Shown piece after piece: positions 33,608 to 42,368 of a stretch of 64,000 bases of DNA; position 1 is the stretch's first letter, and every line of letters begins with the position of its first letter. The stretch is from Arthrobacter hankyongi (GTDB lineage Bacteria; Actinomycetota; Actinomycetes; Actinomycetales; Micrococcaceae): contig NZ_JAKLTQ010000002.1 in NCBI RefSeq assembly GCF_022012395.1, forward strand, positions 372,001 through 436,000, given 5' to 3'. The position numbers and the translations under genes are program-made. The notes below the pieces were generated by a model, which saw only the letters and a program-made list of their open reading frames with translations, was not told the DNA's origin and made no database searches.

Positions 33608-34318
33608 TCAGGGCCCGGCGGCGGGCTCGGCGGTTTTTTCGAGCCCCACCTCTCCGGCGTTGCGGACCGCGTCCATGGTGGTCTCGTAGTGTTCCCGTAG
33701 GAGCCGGGCCGCCCGGGGTGCGTCCCGCTTCAGGGCAGCGTCCAGGATGTTCCGGTGCTCCTGCTCGATGTCGCGCTGGGCGTCACGCGTGGCCATGCCG
33801 GCCCACCGTCCGTAGAGCTGGACGATGTCCGAGAGCGTGGAGGTCAGGTCGATCAGCACCGGCACGCCGCAGGCCTCGAGCAGTTTGGCGTGGAACGCCT
33901 GATGGGCATCGTTCCATTCCTGCGTGTGTTGGTCCGGGTCGTCGGTCTGGCGGCGGGGCGTGCGTTCGAGGGTATGGTGGGCGGCGATCAACTCCGATTC
34001 CCAGTGCAGATCCCCGCGCTTGATCGCCAAGGTGATGGCAAACTCCTCATTGACGCAGCGCAGTTCCGTAATATCCTCCAGCTCGGCCAGGGAAATGGGC
34101 GGCACGAAGAAGCCGCGGTTCGGCTTGAGCTGGACCAAACGGTCTCCCACCAGCCGGGTCAGCGCCTCCCGGATCACCGTGCTGCTGGTTTGGTAATACT
34201 CCGAGAGCGCGGCGAGTTGGAGCTTTTCGCCCGGTGACCAGCGGCCGGCGAGAATGTCCCGGCGCAAGGCATCCCGGATGTGCTTGCTCAGGGTCTCGGA
34301 GTCGGTGCGCTTTGCCAT
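33608..34318 (-). CDS. GntR-family (FCD subfamily) transcriptional regulator
   Basis: 236 residues. The winged HTH is at about 5-75 (HIRDALRRDILAGRWSPGEKLQLAALSEYYQTSSTVIREALTRLVGDRLVQ), followed by a helical FCD ligand domain at about 85-215 with metal-type residues in NDAHQAFHAKLLEACG and EHRNILDAALKRD. It is divergent from the second BVMO operon, with an ATAATGC/GCATTAT inverted repeat between them, so it probably represses that operon and itself. Confidence 0.9.
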   Translation of the reverse strand: MAKRTDSETLSKHIRDALRRDILAGRWSPGEKLQLAALSEYYQTSSTVIREALTRLVGDRLVQLKPNRGFFVPPISLAELEDITELRCVNEEFAITLAIKRGDLHWESELIAAHHTLERTPRRQTDDPDQHTQEWNDAHQAFHAKLLEACGVPVLIDLTSTLSDIVQLYGRWAGMATRDAQRDIEQEHRNILDAALKRDAPRAARLLREHYETTMDAVRNAGEVGLEKTAEPAAGP

Positions 34319-34340
34319 GCGATGATTCTACATTCTCCTC

Positions 34341-34379
34341 ATAATGCAAGGATTATGCATTATCAATTGACTTATGCAA
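34341..34379. promoter_or_regulatory. Divergent operator between GntR gene and second BVMO operon
   Basis: ATAATGC (34341-34347) and GCATTAT (34357-34363) are perfect inverted arms with a 9-base spacer; TTATGCAA follows at 34372-34379. The same octamer, inverted (TTGCATAA), occurs at 38162-38169 before the HpaB-type gene, which suggests one regulator for both. Confidence 0.6.
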
Positions 34380-34476
34380 TCATCACGCTAAACTGGATGC
34401 AGCTTTCCGGGAGACGTGGATCACAGAAGTGCTCCTTTTCCTCCCGGCAATCTGTCCGCAACCCAAGGAGAAACCC

Positions 34477-36459
34477 GTGACCGACTCCCTTATTGAGGCG
34501 CGCATCGAAGGCGCAGTCGACGACCTGTACTGGCGGGACGACTACGAGCCAGTGACCGAAGACGACGTCTTTTTGCGCCGGATCGTGGATACTACCGACC
34601 TGCCGGCCCTGCTGGTGGCACTGGCGGCAGTGACCGGCGATTTTTCGCTGCTGCGCGAGGATCTGCGCCCTCCGCAGCCGCCGGCCGATATCGTCGGCGA
34701 GCCGCACGGCGGAATGGGGCCCGAAGCCCGGGCCGCCGCCCGGGAACTCGCCTTCGCGGCCCTGAAGCGGGTCCGCGATGAACAGCTGAGCAGCGTGGGG
34801 CTGCTCACTGAGGAGCAGGCCCGGGACATCCTGACCTGGCTGACGAACGCGGCCGATCCCGAATATCATCCGATGCTCATGCACGACATGGCCCTGGTCC
34901 CGGCCCGCAGCGGCAAACCGGCGTGGAACTTCGCCGACGTCGCCGCCGGGCGCGGTTTCCGCGTCGCGGTAATCGGCTCCGGGGTGGCCGGCATGGCCAC
35001 CGCCTACCGGCTGAAGCAGGCGGGCATCCCGTACACCGTGTTCGAGAAGGGCCACACGATCGGCGGCACCTGGTGGAAGAACACCTACCCCGGCGTGCGG
35101 CTGGACACTCCCAACTACGCCTACAGCTTCTCCTTCGCCCAGCGCGACGACTGGCCGCAGCAGTTCTCCCGCGGGCCGGAAATCTATCAGTACACCTGCG
35201 AAGTGGCCCGGCGCGGCGGCATCGTGGACGATATCGAATTCCACACCGAGGTCACCGCCGCCACCTATGACGAAGCCTCCGGGCAGTGGGACGTCCGGAC
35301 CGTGGACCGGGACGGGAATGTCCAGACCCACCGGTTCAATGCCGTGATCTCCGCTGTCGGCCAGCTGGACCGGCCCAAATACCCGGACGTTCCCGGCCGT
35401 GGCGATTTCGCCGGCGTCCAGATGCACTCGGCCGAGTGGGACCACAGCGTGGACCTGACCGGCAAGCGGGTGGCGGTGATCGGCACCGGAGCCAGCGCCT
35501 ACCAGATCGTTCCGGCGATCGTGGACCAGGTCAGCGCGCTGACGGTGATCCAGCGCAGCTCGCCCTGGATGCTGCCGACCCAGGGCTACTACGACGACAT
35601 GCCGGACTCGGTCCAGTGGCTGGTCCGCAAGTTGCCGCACTACGGCCAGTGGCTGCGCTTCTGGCAGCACTGGCTCGGCGTCGAAGGCCGCCAGCACACC
35701 ATCGTGGCCGACCCGGGCTGGGACAAACCCGGCAGTGTGTCCGCCGTGAACGAGTACTGGCGCCGGGGCCTGACCGAGGTCCTGGCCAAGCAGTACGAAG
35801 ACCGCCCGGACCTGCTTGCCAAGGTCACTCCCGACTACATCGTCGGCGGCAAGCGCATGCTGCGCGACAACGGGGTCTGGGCTGCGTCCCTGAAGAAGCC
35901 GCACACCACCCTGGTCACCGAACCGATGGAGCGGATGGTCCCGGAGGGCATCGTCACCCGGGACGGCGTGCTCCACGAGGTGGACATCATCGTCTATGCC
36001 ACCGGCTTCCAGGCCTCCGAGTTCCTCGAACCTGTCAAGGTCACCGGCCGCCGCGGCACGGACCTGCACGAATACTGGGGCGGCGATGCCAAGGCGTTCG
36101 CCGGCACCACGGTGCCGAACTTCCCGAACCTGTTCATCGTCTCCGGCCCGAATACCGGGCACGTGGTCAACGGCAGCCTGTATTCGATGATCGAGTACGG
36201 CGTCGAGTACATCCTCGAGGCCCTGCGCATCATCCTCGAACAGGATCTGACCGGCCTGGACCTCAAGCAGGAGGCCCTGGACAAGTTCGTGGCTGGCCTG
36301 GATGCGGCCAACGCCACCAAGGCCTGGGGTCATCCGAGCGTGCAGACCTGGTACAAGAACAAGTTCGGCCGCGTTTCCCAGATCTGGCCCTACCCGGTGC
36401 TGGACTTCTGGAAGATTACCCGCGAAGTCAGGCTCGACGACTACGAGAAGCTGGCATGA
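34477..36459 (+). CDS. Baeyer-Villiger monooxygenase, HAPMO type (second paralogue)
   Basis: 660 residues with the same layout as the protein at 30095. The N-terminal extension is LYWRDDYEPVTEDD...HGGMGPEA. The FAD motif IGSGVAGMATAYR is near 165, with GGTWWKNTYPGVRLDTP, the Baeyer-Villiger fingerprint FAGVQMHSAEWD near 309 and IGTGASAYQIVPAI near 333. The start is GTG 34477 with AAGGAG 6 bases upstream. The following gene is an esterase that overlaps by 4 bases. HAPMO plus esterase is the known pair for turning 4-hydroxyacetophenone into 4-hydroxyphenyl acetate and then hydroquinone in Pseudomonas fluorescens ACB. Confidence 0.92.
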   Translation: MTDSLIEARIEGAVDDLYWRDDYEPVTEDDVFLRRIVDTTDLPALLVALAAVTGDFSLLREDLRPPQPPADIVGEPHGGMGPEARAAARELAFAALKRVRDEQLSSVGLLTEEQARDILTWLTNAADPEYHPMLMHDMALVPARSGKPAWNFADVAAGRGFRVAVIGSGVAGMATAYRLKQAGIPYTVFEKGHTIGGTWWKNTYPGVRLDTPNYAYSFSFAQRDDWPQQFSRGPEIYQYTCEVARRGGIVDDIEFHTEVTAATYDEASGQWDVRTVDRDGNVQTHRFNAVISAVGQLDRPKYPDVPGRGDFAGVQMHSAEWDHSVDLTGKRVAVIGTGASAYQIVPAIVDQVSALTVIQRSSPWMLPTQGYYDDMPDSVQWLVRKLPHYGQWLRFWQHWLGVEGRQHTIVADPGWDKPGSVSAVNEYWRRGLTEVLAKQYEDRPDLLAKVTPDYIVGGKRMLRDNGVWAASLKKPHTTLVTEPMERMVPEGIVTRDGVLHEVDIIVYATGFQASEFLEPVKVTGRRGTDLHEYWGGDAKAFAGTTVPNFPNLFIVSGPNTGHVVNGSLYSMIEYGVEYILEALRIILEQDLTGLDLKQEALDKFVAGLDAANATKAWGHPSVQTWYKNKFGRVSQIWPYPVLDFWKITREVRLDDYEKLA

Positions 36460-37952
36460 GCGGGACCGCGTCACTGGCGGCCAGCCCCGGCACCGGTCCC
36501 GGTGCCGGACCGGCCGCCACGGGCCGGAACCAGGGCCTGCCGGGTGTGGCCACGCAGGTTTCAGGCGGCGTGGTGGGCGCCCTCGGCCTGCACTACGGTG
36601 CCCGGCTGGATCCGGCCGCCCGCTTCAGTCCGGTGGGGGAGCCGTCCCCGGGACTGGTCCAGTCCGCACCTGCGGCCTTTCCGCAGTCTCCGGGCGCCCT
36701 GGACTGGCTGCAGGGCCCGGCGCTGGCGGAACTGCCGCAGCATGAGGATGCATTCCAGCTCAACGTCTGGGCGCCTGAGGGTGCGCAAGGTGCCCCCGTA
36801 CTGGTCTATATTCCCGGCGGCGCGTTCATCAGCGGTGCCGGCACCGTGCGCTGGTACGACGGCGAGCGGCTGGCGCGCGACGGCGGCGCCGTCGTCGTCA
36901 CCGTGAACTACCGTCTGGGCGCGCTGGGGCTGATGGGCGATGAGCGGACGCCGTCGAACCTGGCCGTGGGGGACCTGCTGCAGGCGCTGCGCTGGGTGCG
37001 CGCGAACATCGGCGCCTTCGGCGGCGATCCGGACCAGGTGACCCTGGCGGGCCAGTCCGCCGGGGCCTTCTACGCCTACCTGCTCAGCCAGTTGCCGCAG
37101 GCCGAGGGCCTGTTCCGGCGCACCGCCCTGCTGAGCCTGGCCTGGCAGCCTCCGCTCGCCCCTGCCGAATACGCCGAGCGCTACCGGCTACTGGCCGAGG
37201 CGCTGGGGCCGGACGCTGACCTGGCCCAGGTGCAGGCAGCGGAGCTGCTGCGGGCACAGCGGGAGGTCGGCAAGGCGTATGCCGGCCGCGGGCTGGGCCT
37301 GATGCCGGCCGCGGACGAGGTGGTGCCGGCGGACCTGTTCGATTTCGCCGCGGCCGCCGGACGCCTCCACGTGGACCGACTGCTGCTGAACACCACCCAG
37401 GACGAGTCCGCGGCCTTTCTGAAGGCAGTGCCGGTGGAGGCTGTCACCGACCAGGTGCTCGCCGGGTTCATCGGCGCGCACTTCGAGGACATGCCGGCCA
37501 CCCTGGCCTGGCTGGACGCAAAGCTGCCCGGCGCCACCCGGCACGCCAAGCTGGTCGAGGCCATGACACTGCACCAGCTGCGGCTGGCCGCCGACGAGCT
37601 CGCGGGACAGGCGGCCACCGTCGGAGTCCCCGCAGTGGTGGCCCGCTTCGGCGTCGCCAGCCCGCTGGAAGGCGCCGGCAGCGCACACTGCTTTGAGCTC
37701 CCGTTCCTGTTCGGCATCCGGGGCAACTGGGCGGACGCCCCGGCCCTTCAGGGGGTCTGCGAGGATACGTTCGAGCGGGCCGGCGCCGGGCTGCGCTCGC
37801 TGCTGCTGGGCTTCGTAGCCGACGGCACCCCGCGGACGCACGACGGCGCCGCCGTGGCGGCGTTCGATCCGGCGGATCCGCGGGTGTACCTGGTCGACGG
37901 CGGGGCTGCGCGCTACGTGCAGGCCGAGCGGGGCCTGCGGCCGCGGCGCTGA
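36456..37952 (+). CDS. Carboxylesterase family (type B) hydrolase
   Basis: 498 residues, type B carboxylesterase fold. The oxyanion region is VYIPGGAFISGAG and the nucleophile elbow is FGGDPDQVTLAGQSAGAFYAYLL (Ser near 198). The catalytic His is likely in AHCFELPFLFG. The first 40 residues are low-complexity Gly/Pro/Ala. The ATG at 36456 overlaps the BVMO stop (ATGAG). The frame stays open far upstream but that part lies inside the BVMO gene and is not coding. By position it hydrolyses the ester made by the BVMO, freeing a phenol and acetate (or another acid). Confidence 0.88.
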   Translation: MSGTASLAASPGTGPGAGPAATGRNQGLPGVATQVSGGVVGALGLHYGARLDPAARFSPVGEPSPGLVQSAPAAFPQSPGALDWLQGPALAELPQHEDAFQLNVWAPEGAQGAPVLVYIPGGAFISGAGTVRWYDGERLARDGGAVVVTVNYRLGALGLMGDERTPSNLAVGDLLQALRWVRANIGAFGGDPDQVTLAGQSAGAFYAYLLSQLPQAEGLFRRTALLSLAWQPPLAPAEYAERYRLLAEALGPDADLAQVQAAELLRAQREVGKAYAGRGLGLMPAADEVVPADLFDFAAAAGRLHVDRLLLNTTQDESAAFLKAVPVEAVTDQVLAGFIGAHFEDMPATLAWLDAKLPGATRHAKLVEAMTLHQLRLAADELAGQAATVGVPAVVARFGVASPLEGAGSAHCFELPFLFGIRGNWADAPALQGVCEDTFERAGAGLRSLLLGFVADGTPRTHDGAAVAAFDPADPRVYLVDGGAARYVQAERGLRPRR

Positions 37953-37995
37953 GACCGGCTGTTCGCGGGCGGTCGGACAGGGAAAGCACGGTGAA

Positions 37996-38037
37996 GCAAA
38001 GGGCGGTTCCTGCCAAAAGGCAGGGGCCGCCCTTTGC
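37996..38037 (+). terminator. Terminator after the esterase gene
   Basis: GCAAAGGGCGGTTCCTGCC (37996-38014) pairs with 38019-38037 around an AAAA loop, with one small bulge. Confidence 0.75.
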
Positions 38038-38156
38038 TGCTGCCGGTGGTCAGTCCCACGCGCCGGTCTGCGGGGCCGTCGAAATCCCGGCAGCAAAGTG
38101 TTGCCAATCACAAGCAAGTTAAATAGAATCAGACACAGAATATATTTTTCATTCGA

Positions 38157-38169
38157 TTATGTTGCATAA
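38157..38169 (+). promoter_or_regulatory. Operator-like site before the HpaB-type gene
   Basis: TTATG-TTG-CATAA is an inverted repeat in an AT-rich pocket (AGAATATATTTTTC just upstream could be the -10 region). The TTGCATAA part repeats the octamer found in the GntR intergenic region. Confidence 0.5.
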
Positions 38170-38212
38170 GACGGCGGGTCCCGGAGGCCGCGTCCAAGCA
38201 TAAGGAGTAATT

Positions 38213-39712
38213 GTGACTGCACGCACCGGAGCAGAGTACAAGGCAGGCCTGGCCGACGGGCGCGAGGTATGGCTGGGAGCCGAGCGCATCAACGTGCTCG
38301 AGCATCCGGCCTTCCGTGGATCCATCGAAGGCATGGCTGGCTACTTCGACTACCAGCACAAGTATGCCGCCGACTGCCTCACCATGGATCCGGCCACCGG
38401 CGGACAGATGAATGTCAGCCTGATGCTGCCGAAGAACGCCGGGGACATCGCCACCCGCCACCGGGCCTTCGACCGCCTGGCCCGCTATTCCAACGGCATG
38501 CTTGGCCGTACCCCGGACTACGTGAACGTGGTGCTGGCCGGCCATGTCTCGCGCAAGGATATCTTCGACCGCTCCGGCGACCCGGTCTTCCACCAGCGGC
38601 TGGCCGCTTACCACCGCGAGGTCATCGAGAAGGACCTGGCCCTGACCCACACCATCGTGCATGCGGCCATCGACAAGAGCGTCGGGGAGCTGCAGGGGAT
38701 CAACGAGGACCTGACCTTGCGCGTGGTCCGGCGCACCGATGAAGGGCTGATTGTCCGCGGTGCCAAGATGCTGGCCACGCTGGGCCCGATCGCCGACGAG
38801 CTGTATGTCTACCCGGCAACGCCAATCCAGCCCGGCTTTGAGGAATACGCGCTGTCCTTCGCCATCCCGGTGGCTACCGAAGGCGTGGTGGCGGTCTGCC
38901 GCGACCACTACGGGATCGACGCCGACGTGGCGGACAAGCCTTTCTCCTCCCGCTTCGACGAGCAGGACGCGGTCATCATTTTCGATGACGTGCTGGTCCC
39001 CTGGCACCGGGTCTTCATCGATGGCAATCTGGATGTCTACAACTCCCTCAATTCGGGCACCGCTACGGGCAACACGCAGCAGCAGACCGCCATCCGCGCC
39101 TCGGTGAAGCTTGAGTTCGCCTACGACCTGTGTGTACAGATGGCCAAGGTGACCGGCACCGAGTCCAAGCCGGACGTGGCCTCGATGCTCGGGGAGATCT
39201 ACTCCTACCTGCGCATTGCCCGCTCAGTGGTCCATTCCGCCGAGGTCAACGCTTCCGACTGGGGCGGCGGGGCGTTTTTCTGCCACGACGACATCAGCTC
39301 GCTGCGCACCGTAATGCCGGTCTGGATGGCCCGGGTCAACGACATCATCAAGTCCATGGGCTCGCACAACCTGCTGGCGACCCCGACGCGGGCCGCCTTC
39401 GACGATGCCCGCCTCGGCCCGCTGCTGCAGAAGTATCTGCCCGGGGCCAACGGCATCCCGGCCGAAGAACGCGCACGGATCTTCCGCACCGCCTGGGACT
39501 TCGCCGGATCCGCGCTCGGCAGCCGGATCGAACTCTACGAGCGCTTCTACCTGGGCAGTGTAGGCCGCGCCCGGGCACTGGACCACCGCAAGGCCCAGGC
39601 CAAGGGTGAGACCGGAGCCTACCGGGCGATGTTCGACGAGGCCGCCGTGCCCCCGGTCCCGCAGCTGGACGACGTCGTCGTTCCCGGCCAGCCCGTCGCC
39701 GCCCGGCACTAG
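38213..39712 (+). CDS. 4-hydroxyphenylacetate 3-hydroxylase (HpaB)-family flavin-dependent monooxygenase
   Basis: 499 residues, the full length of HpaB/PheA-type oxygenase components. Features are RTGAEYKAGLADGREVWLGAERI, RLARYSNGMLGRTPDYVNV, KDLALTHTIVHAAIDKSV, FSSRFDEQDAVIIFDDVLVPWHRVF and WDFAGSALGSRIELYERFYLG. The enzyme takes reduced FAD from a partner and hydroxylates a phenol ortho to its OH. The likely partner is the reductase domain at 41138. The start is GTG 38213 with AAGGAG 5 bases upstream. It would act on the phenol released by the esterase, though that is inference. Confidence 0.9.
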   Translation: MTARTGAEYKAGLADGREVWLGAERINVLEHPAFRGSIEGMAGYFDYQHKYAADCLTMDPATGGQMNVSLMLPKNAGDIATRHRAFDRLARYSNGMLGRTPDYVNVVLAGHVSRKDIFDRSGDPVFHQRLAAYHREVIEKDLALTHTIVHAAIDKSVGELQGINEDLTLRVVRRTDEGLIVRGAKMLATLGPIADELYVYPATPIQPGFEEYALSFAIPVATEGVVAVCRDHYGIDADVADKPFSSRFDEQDAVIIFDDVLVPWHRVFIDGNLDVYNSLNSGTATGNTQQQTAIRASVKLEFAYDLCVQMAKVTGTESKPDVASMLGEIYSYLRIARSVVHSAEVNASDWGGGAFFCHDDISSLRTVMPVWMARVNDIIKSMGSHNLLATPTRAAFDDARLGPLLQKYLPGANGIPAEERARIFRTAWDFAGSALGSRIELYERFYLGSVGRARALDHRKAQAKGETGAYRAMFDEAAVPPVPQLDDVVVPGQPVAARH

Positions 39713-39721
39713 GCGCTGGCC

Positions 39722-41128
39722 ATGACGGCAACAGCCGAAACCACCACTATCACCGGCCAGGTGGCCCGGCATCTGGCCGGGATGGAGTTCGAGGCGATCG
39801 ACGTACGCACCCTGGCCCGCGCCAAGGTGCGCCTGATCGACTCGCTGGGCAACATCGCGGCCGGGCACCGAGCCCAGGGCAACGACGCCGTCCTGCAGTT
39901 GGCCGGCCGCTGGGGCGGGACGCCGGAGGCGACCGTGCTGGTGCACGGACTGCGCGTCCCGGCCCAGACCGCGGCGATGGCCAACGCCGTGATGATGCGC
40001 TCCTACGATTTCGAGGCCATCGGTGCCGAAGGGCCGGACCGGATGCAGGTGGCCGCGCACATCTCCGGCACCACCGTTCCGGTGGCGCTCGCGGTGGCCG
40101 AGCGGCAACGGTCCACGGGCCGGCAGCTGCTCACCGCCCTGGTCCTCGGCGACGACCTGGCGTCGCGGTTGGCCGCTGCCTCCGGCTTCGACGTCTACAG
40201 CGGACAGGACAACACCGGCACCGTCAACGGGTTGGGCGGGACCGCCGCCGCGGGCAAGCTCCTGGACTTGGACGAGGCACAGCTGCGCCATGCGCTTGGC
40301 ATCGCCGTGAACCAGCTCTCCGGTACGGTGGCGAACATCTTCGACCAGACCCTGGCGTTCAAGCTGCCCATGGCCTTCGCTGCCCGGAATTCCATCGTCT
40401 CGGCGGAACTGGCCCAGCTGGGGTTCACCGGTCCGGCCGATGCGATCGGTGGCCGCCACGGCTTCCTGGACATGTACTGCGCCCAGCCGGTGCCGGACCG
40501 GATCACCCACCGGCTCGGGGAGGAGTTCTACGGGGACTGCGTCATCAAGCCCTGGTCCGCCTGCCGGGCCAGCCACCCCTCGCTGGATGCCTGCGTCCGG
40601 CTGGTCACGGAAAACACCGTGGACCTGGACGCGGTCGAGTCGGTGCGCATCCACGTTACGCCCCGTACCCTGGCCGGCTTCGTGGGGCAGCCCTTCGAGC
40701 CCGGTGCCTGCCCGGAAGTTTCCGGAGCCTTCAGCATCCGGTTCACCGCGGCGACGGCGCTGATGTGCGGAACGGTCCGCCCGGAACACCTGCACCTCGC
40801 GCACATGCAGGACCCTCGGCTGCAGGCCCTGCTGGAGAAGATCACCTTGATCGACTCCCTGCCGCCGCACGAGTCCCTCACCGCCGAGGTGGAGCTGCTG
40901 CGGCGGGACGGCCCGCCGCTGCGCTCCCGGGTGGACGCACCCCGCGGGGACATCTACACGGCCCCGCTGTCCGAGGCCGAGATCCTGGACAAGTACTACG
41001 CCAACGTCGCATTCGGCGGCCGCATCGGACACGCGGCGGCTACCGAAGCCATCGACATCGTCAACAACCTGGAGTCCGTCGAGGACATCTCCGCCCTCGT
41101 GCGGCTGTTCGCCCCGGGACAATCTTAG
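39722..41128 (+). CDS. MmgE/PrpD family protein
   Basis: 468 residues with the two-domain MmgE/PrpD layout: RLIDSLGNIAAGHRAQG, MMRSYDFEAIGAEGPDRMQVAAHIS, NGLGGTAAAGKLLDLDEAQLRHALGIA and KPWSACRASHPSLDACVRL. Characterised members are 2-methylcitrate dehydratase, cis-aconitate decarboxylase and related lyases. It has no known role in aromatic degradation, yet it lies 9 bases after the HpaB gene and 9 before the reductase-regulator gene, so it belongs to this transcript. It probably acts on a carboxylic intermediate. The ribosome site is weak, which suggests translational coupling. Confidence 0.85.
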   Translation: MTATAETTTITGQVARHLAGMEFEAIDVRTLARAKVRLIDSLGNIAAGHRAQGNDAVLQLAGRWGGTPEATVLVHGLRVPAQTAAMANAVMMRSYDFEAIGAEGPDRMQVAAHISGTTVPVALAVAERQRSTGRQLLTALVLGDDLASRLAAASGFDVYSGQDNTGTVNGLGGTAAAGKLLDLDEAQLRHALGIAVNQLSGTVANIFDQTLAFKLPMAFAARNSIVSAELAQLGFTGPADAIGGRHGFLDMYCAQPVPDRITHRLGEEFYGDCVIKPWSACRASHPSLDACVRLVTENTVDLDAVESVRIHVTPRTLAGFVGQPFEPGACPEVSGAFSIRFTAATALMCGTVRPEHLHLAHMQDPRLQALLEKITLIDSLPPHESLTAEVELLRRDGPPLRSRVDAPRGDIYTAPLSEAEILDKYYANVAFGGRIGHAAATEAIDIVNNLESVEDISALVRLFAPGQS

Positions 41129-41137
41129 GAGGAAACA

Positions 41138-42286
41138 ATGAGCACCAACCCCACCATCGACTTCGGCGTGGACCAGCTGGTCTTCCGCAACGTCGTCGGG
41201 CACTTCGCCTCCGGCGTCACCGTCATCACCACCGTCGTCGACGGCGAGCTATTCGGCACCACCGCCTCGGCCGTGTCCTCGCTGTCCATGGAGCCGCCGA
41301 TGATGCTGGCCTGCCTGAACCGCTCCAGCTCCACTCACGATGCCGTGGTCAAGGCCGGCTGGTTCGGCATCAACATCCTGGCCGAGGACCAGAGCGACCT
41401 GGCCATGAAGTTCGGGCGCAAGGGGGCGGACAAGTTCGACGGCGTGTCCGTTACCCGGTCGCAGCACGGCGGCGTGCCGCTGCTCGACGGCGCGCTGGCC
41501 CAGATTGTCTGCAAGGTCGAGGAAACCCCCACCGGGGGCACCCACACCGTGTTCCTGGGTTTGGTTGCCGAGGCCGGCGCCCGGGAGGGAGCCGAACCCC
41601 TGGCCTACTACCGCGGCACCTTCGGACGCCTGGAGCGGGTCAAGGAACTGGCCGCCTACGACGCTGTGCGCGATTGGGTGCTGCACCGGCGGACCCCGCT
41701 CGGTGAAGAGCTTGACCCGGCCCAGATCGCCGCGGCGCTGAAGGCCGATGCGGACCATGTCCACAACGCGCTCGTGAAACTGACCGCCGAATCGCTGGTC
41801 AGCCGTGCCGACAACGGCGGCTTCCTGCCCACGCCGATCACCCACGAACTGATCGAGAGCGTCTACGACGGGCGCGCCACCATCGAGCTCGGCGTCTTCG
41901 CCAGCCACTTCGGCAAGTTCACCGGCGAGGTCGTCGCCGAGCTCGGAAGCCTCGCTGCCGAGCTTGGCCGGCTGCGCGAGCGCGGCCAGGACGGGCTGGA
42001 CGAGTTCCTCAAGCTCAACGTCAAGTTCCACGACCGGCTGGTCAGCGTGGCCGGCTCGGCCCAGTTGGCGGATGCCTTCCGCCGGCTGGGCATCGGCACC
42101 GTGTGGCGCCAGGCGCTCAGCGGGGACGAATGGGCGCGGCAGATGGACCACAGCCACATCGTGGACCTGACCGAGGCGCTGCGGGCCCGCGATCCGGAGG
42201 ATGCCAAGGCGGCCATCCTGGCCCATACGGAATTCGGCAAGCAGTTGGCCCGCGAGGTCATTGACCGCCACGGCGGGGAGGTCTAG
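41138..42286 (+). CDS. Flavin reductase fused to a GntR-like HTH and FCD sensor domain
   Basis: 382 residues with two halves. Residues 1-165 are a flavin-reductase split barrel of the HpaC type (FRNVVGHFASGVTVITT, TTASAVSSLSMEPPMMLACLN, GWFGINILAEDQ, FLGLVAEAG). Residues about 175-232 look like a winged HTH (LDPAQIAAALKADADHVHNALVKLTAESLVSR). Residues about 235-375 are a helical FCD domain with its metal-type residues: FHDRLVSVAGS near 297, DHSHIVDL near 337 and AHTEFGKQL near 362. AGGAGG precedes the ATG. It should supply reduced flavin to the HpaB enzyme, and may also bind an effector or DNA. Confidence 0.85.
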   Translation: MSTNPTIDFGVDQLVFRNVVGHFASGVTVITTVVDGELFGTTASAVSSLSMEPPMMLACLNRSSSTHDAVVKAGWFGINILAEDQSDLAMKFGRKGADKFDGVSVTRSQHGGVPLLDGALAQIVCKVEETPTGGTHTVFLGLVAEAGAREGAEPLAYYRGTFGRLERVKELAAYDAVRDWVLHRRTPLGEELDPAQIAAALKADADHVHNALVKLTAESLVSRADNGGFLPTPITHELIESVYDGRATIELGVFASHFGKFTGEVVAELGSLAAELGRLRERGQDGLDEFLKLNVKFHDRLVSVAGSAQLADAFRRLGIGTVWRQALSGDEWARQMDHSHIVDLTEALRARDPEDAKAAILAHTEFGKQLAREVIDRHGGEV

Positions 42287-42298
42287 TAACGGTTCCGG

Positions 42299-42368
42299 AA
42301 GGGGCCGCACCGTTGGTCGGGTAAGGTCGCTCTGCGGCCTTATCGAGACCCGGTGCGGCCCCTTTTTT
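42299..42368 (+). terminator. Terminator after the reductase-regulator gene
   Basis: AAGGGGCCGCACCG (42299-42312) pairs with 42351-42364, with an inner stem, and is followed by a T-run (TTTTTT). Confidence 0.8.

Noticed and set aside
35286-36455. Open extension of 390 codons in front of the carboxylesterase
   Set aside because: It lies wholly inside the BVMO gene in another frame. The esterase family match begins only after the ATG at 36456, which overlaps the BVMO stop as expected in an operon.
34372-36474. Minus-strand open frame of 700 codons opposite the second BVMO
   Set aside because: It mirrors the codon pattern of the BVMO gene, has no ribosome site and shows no recognisable domain.
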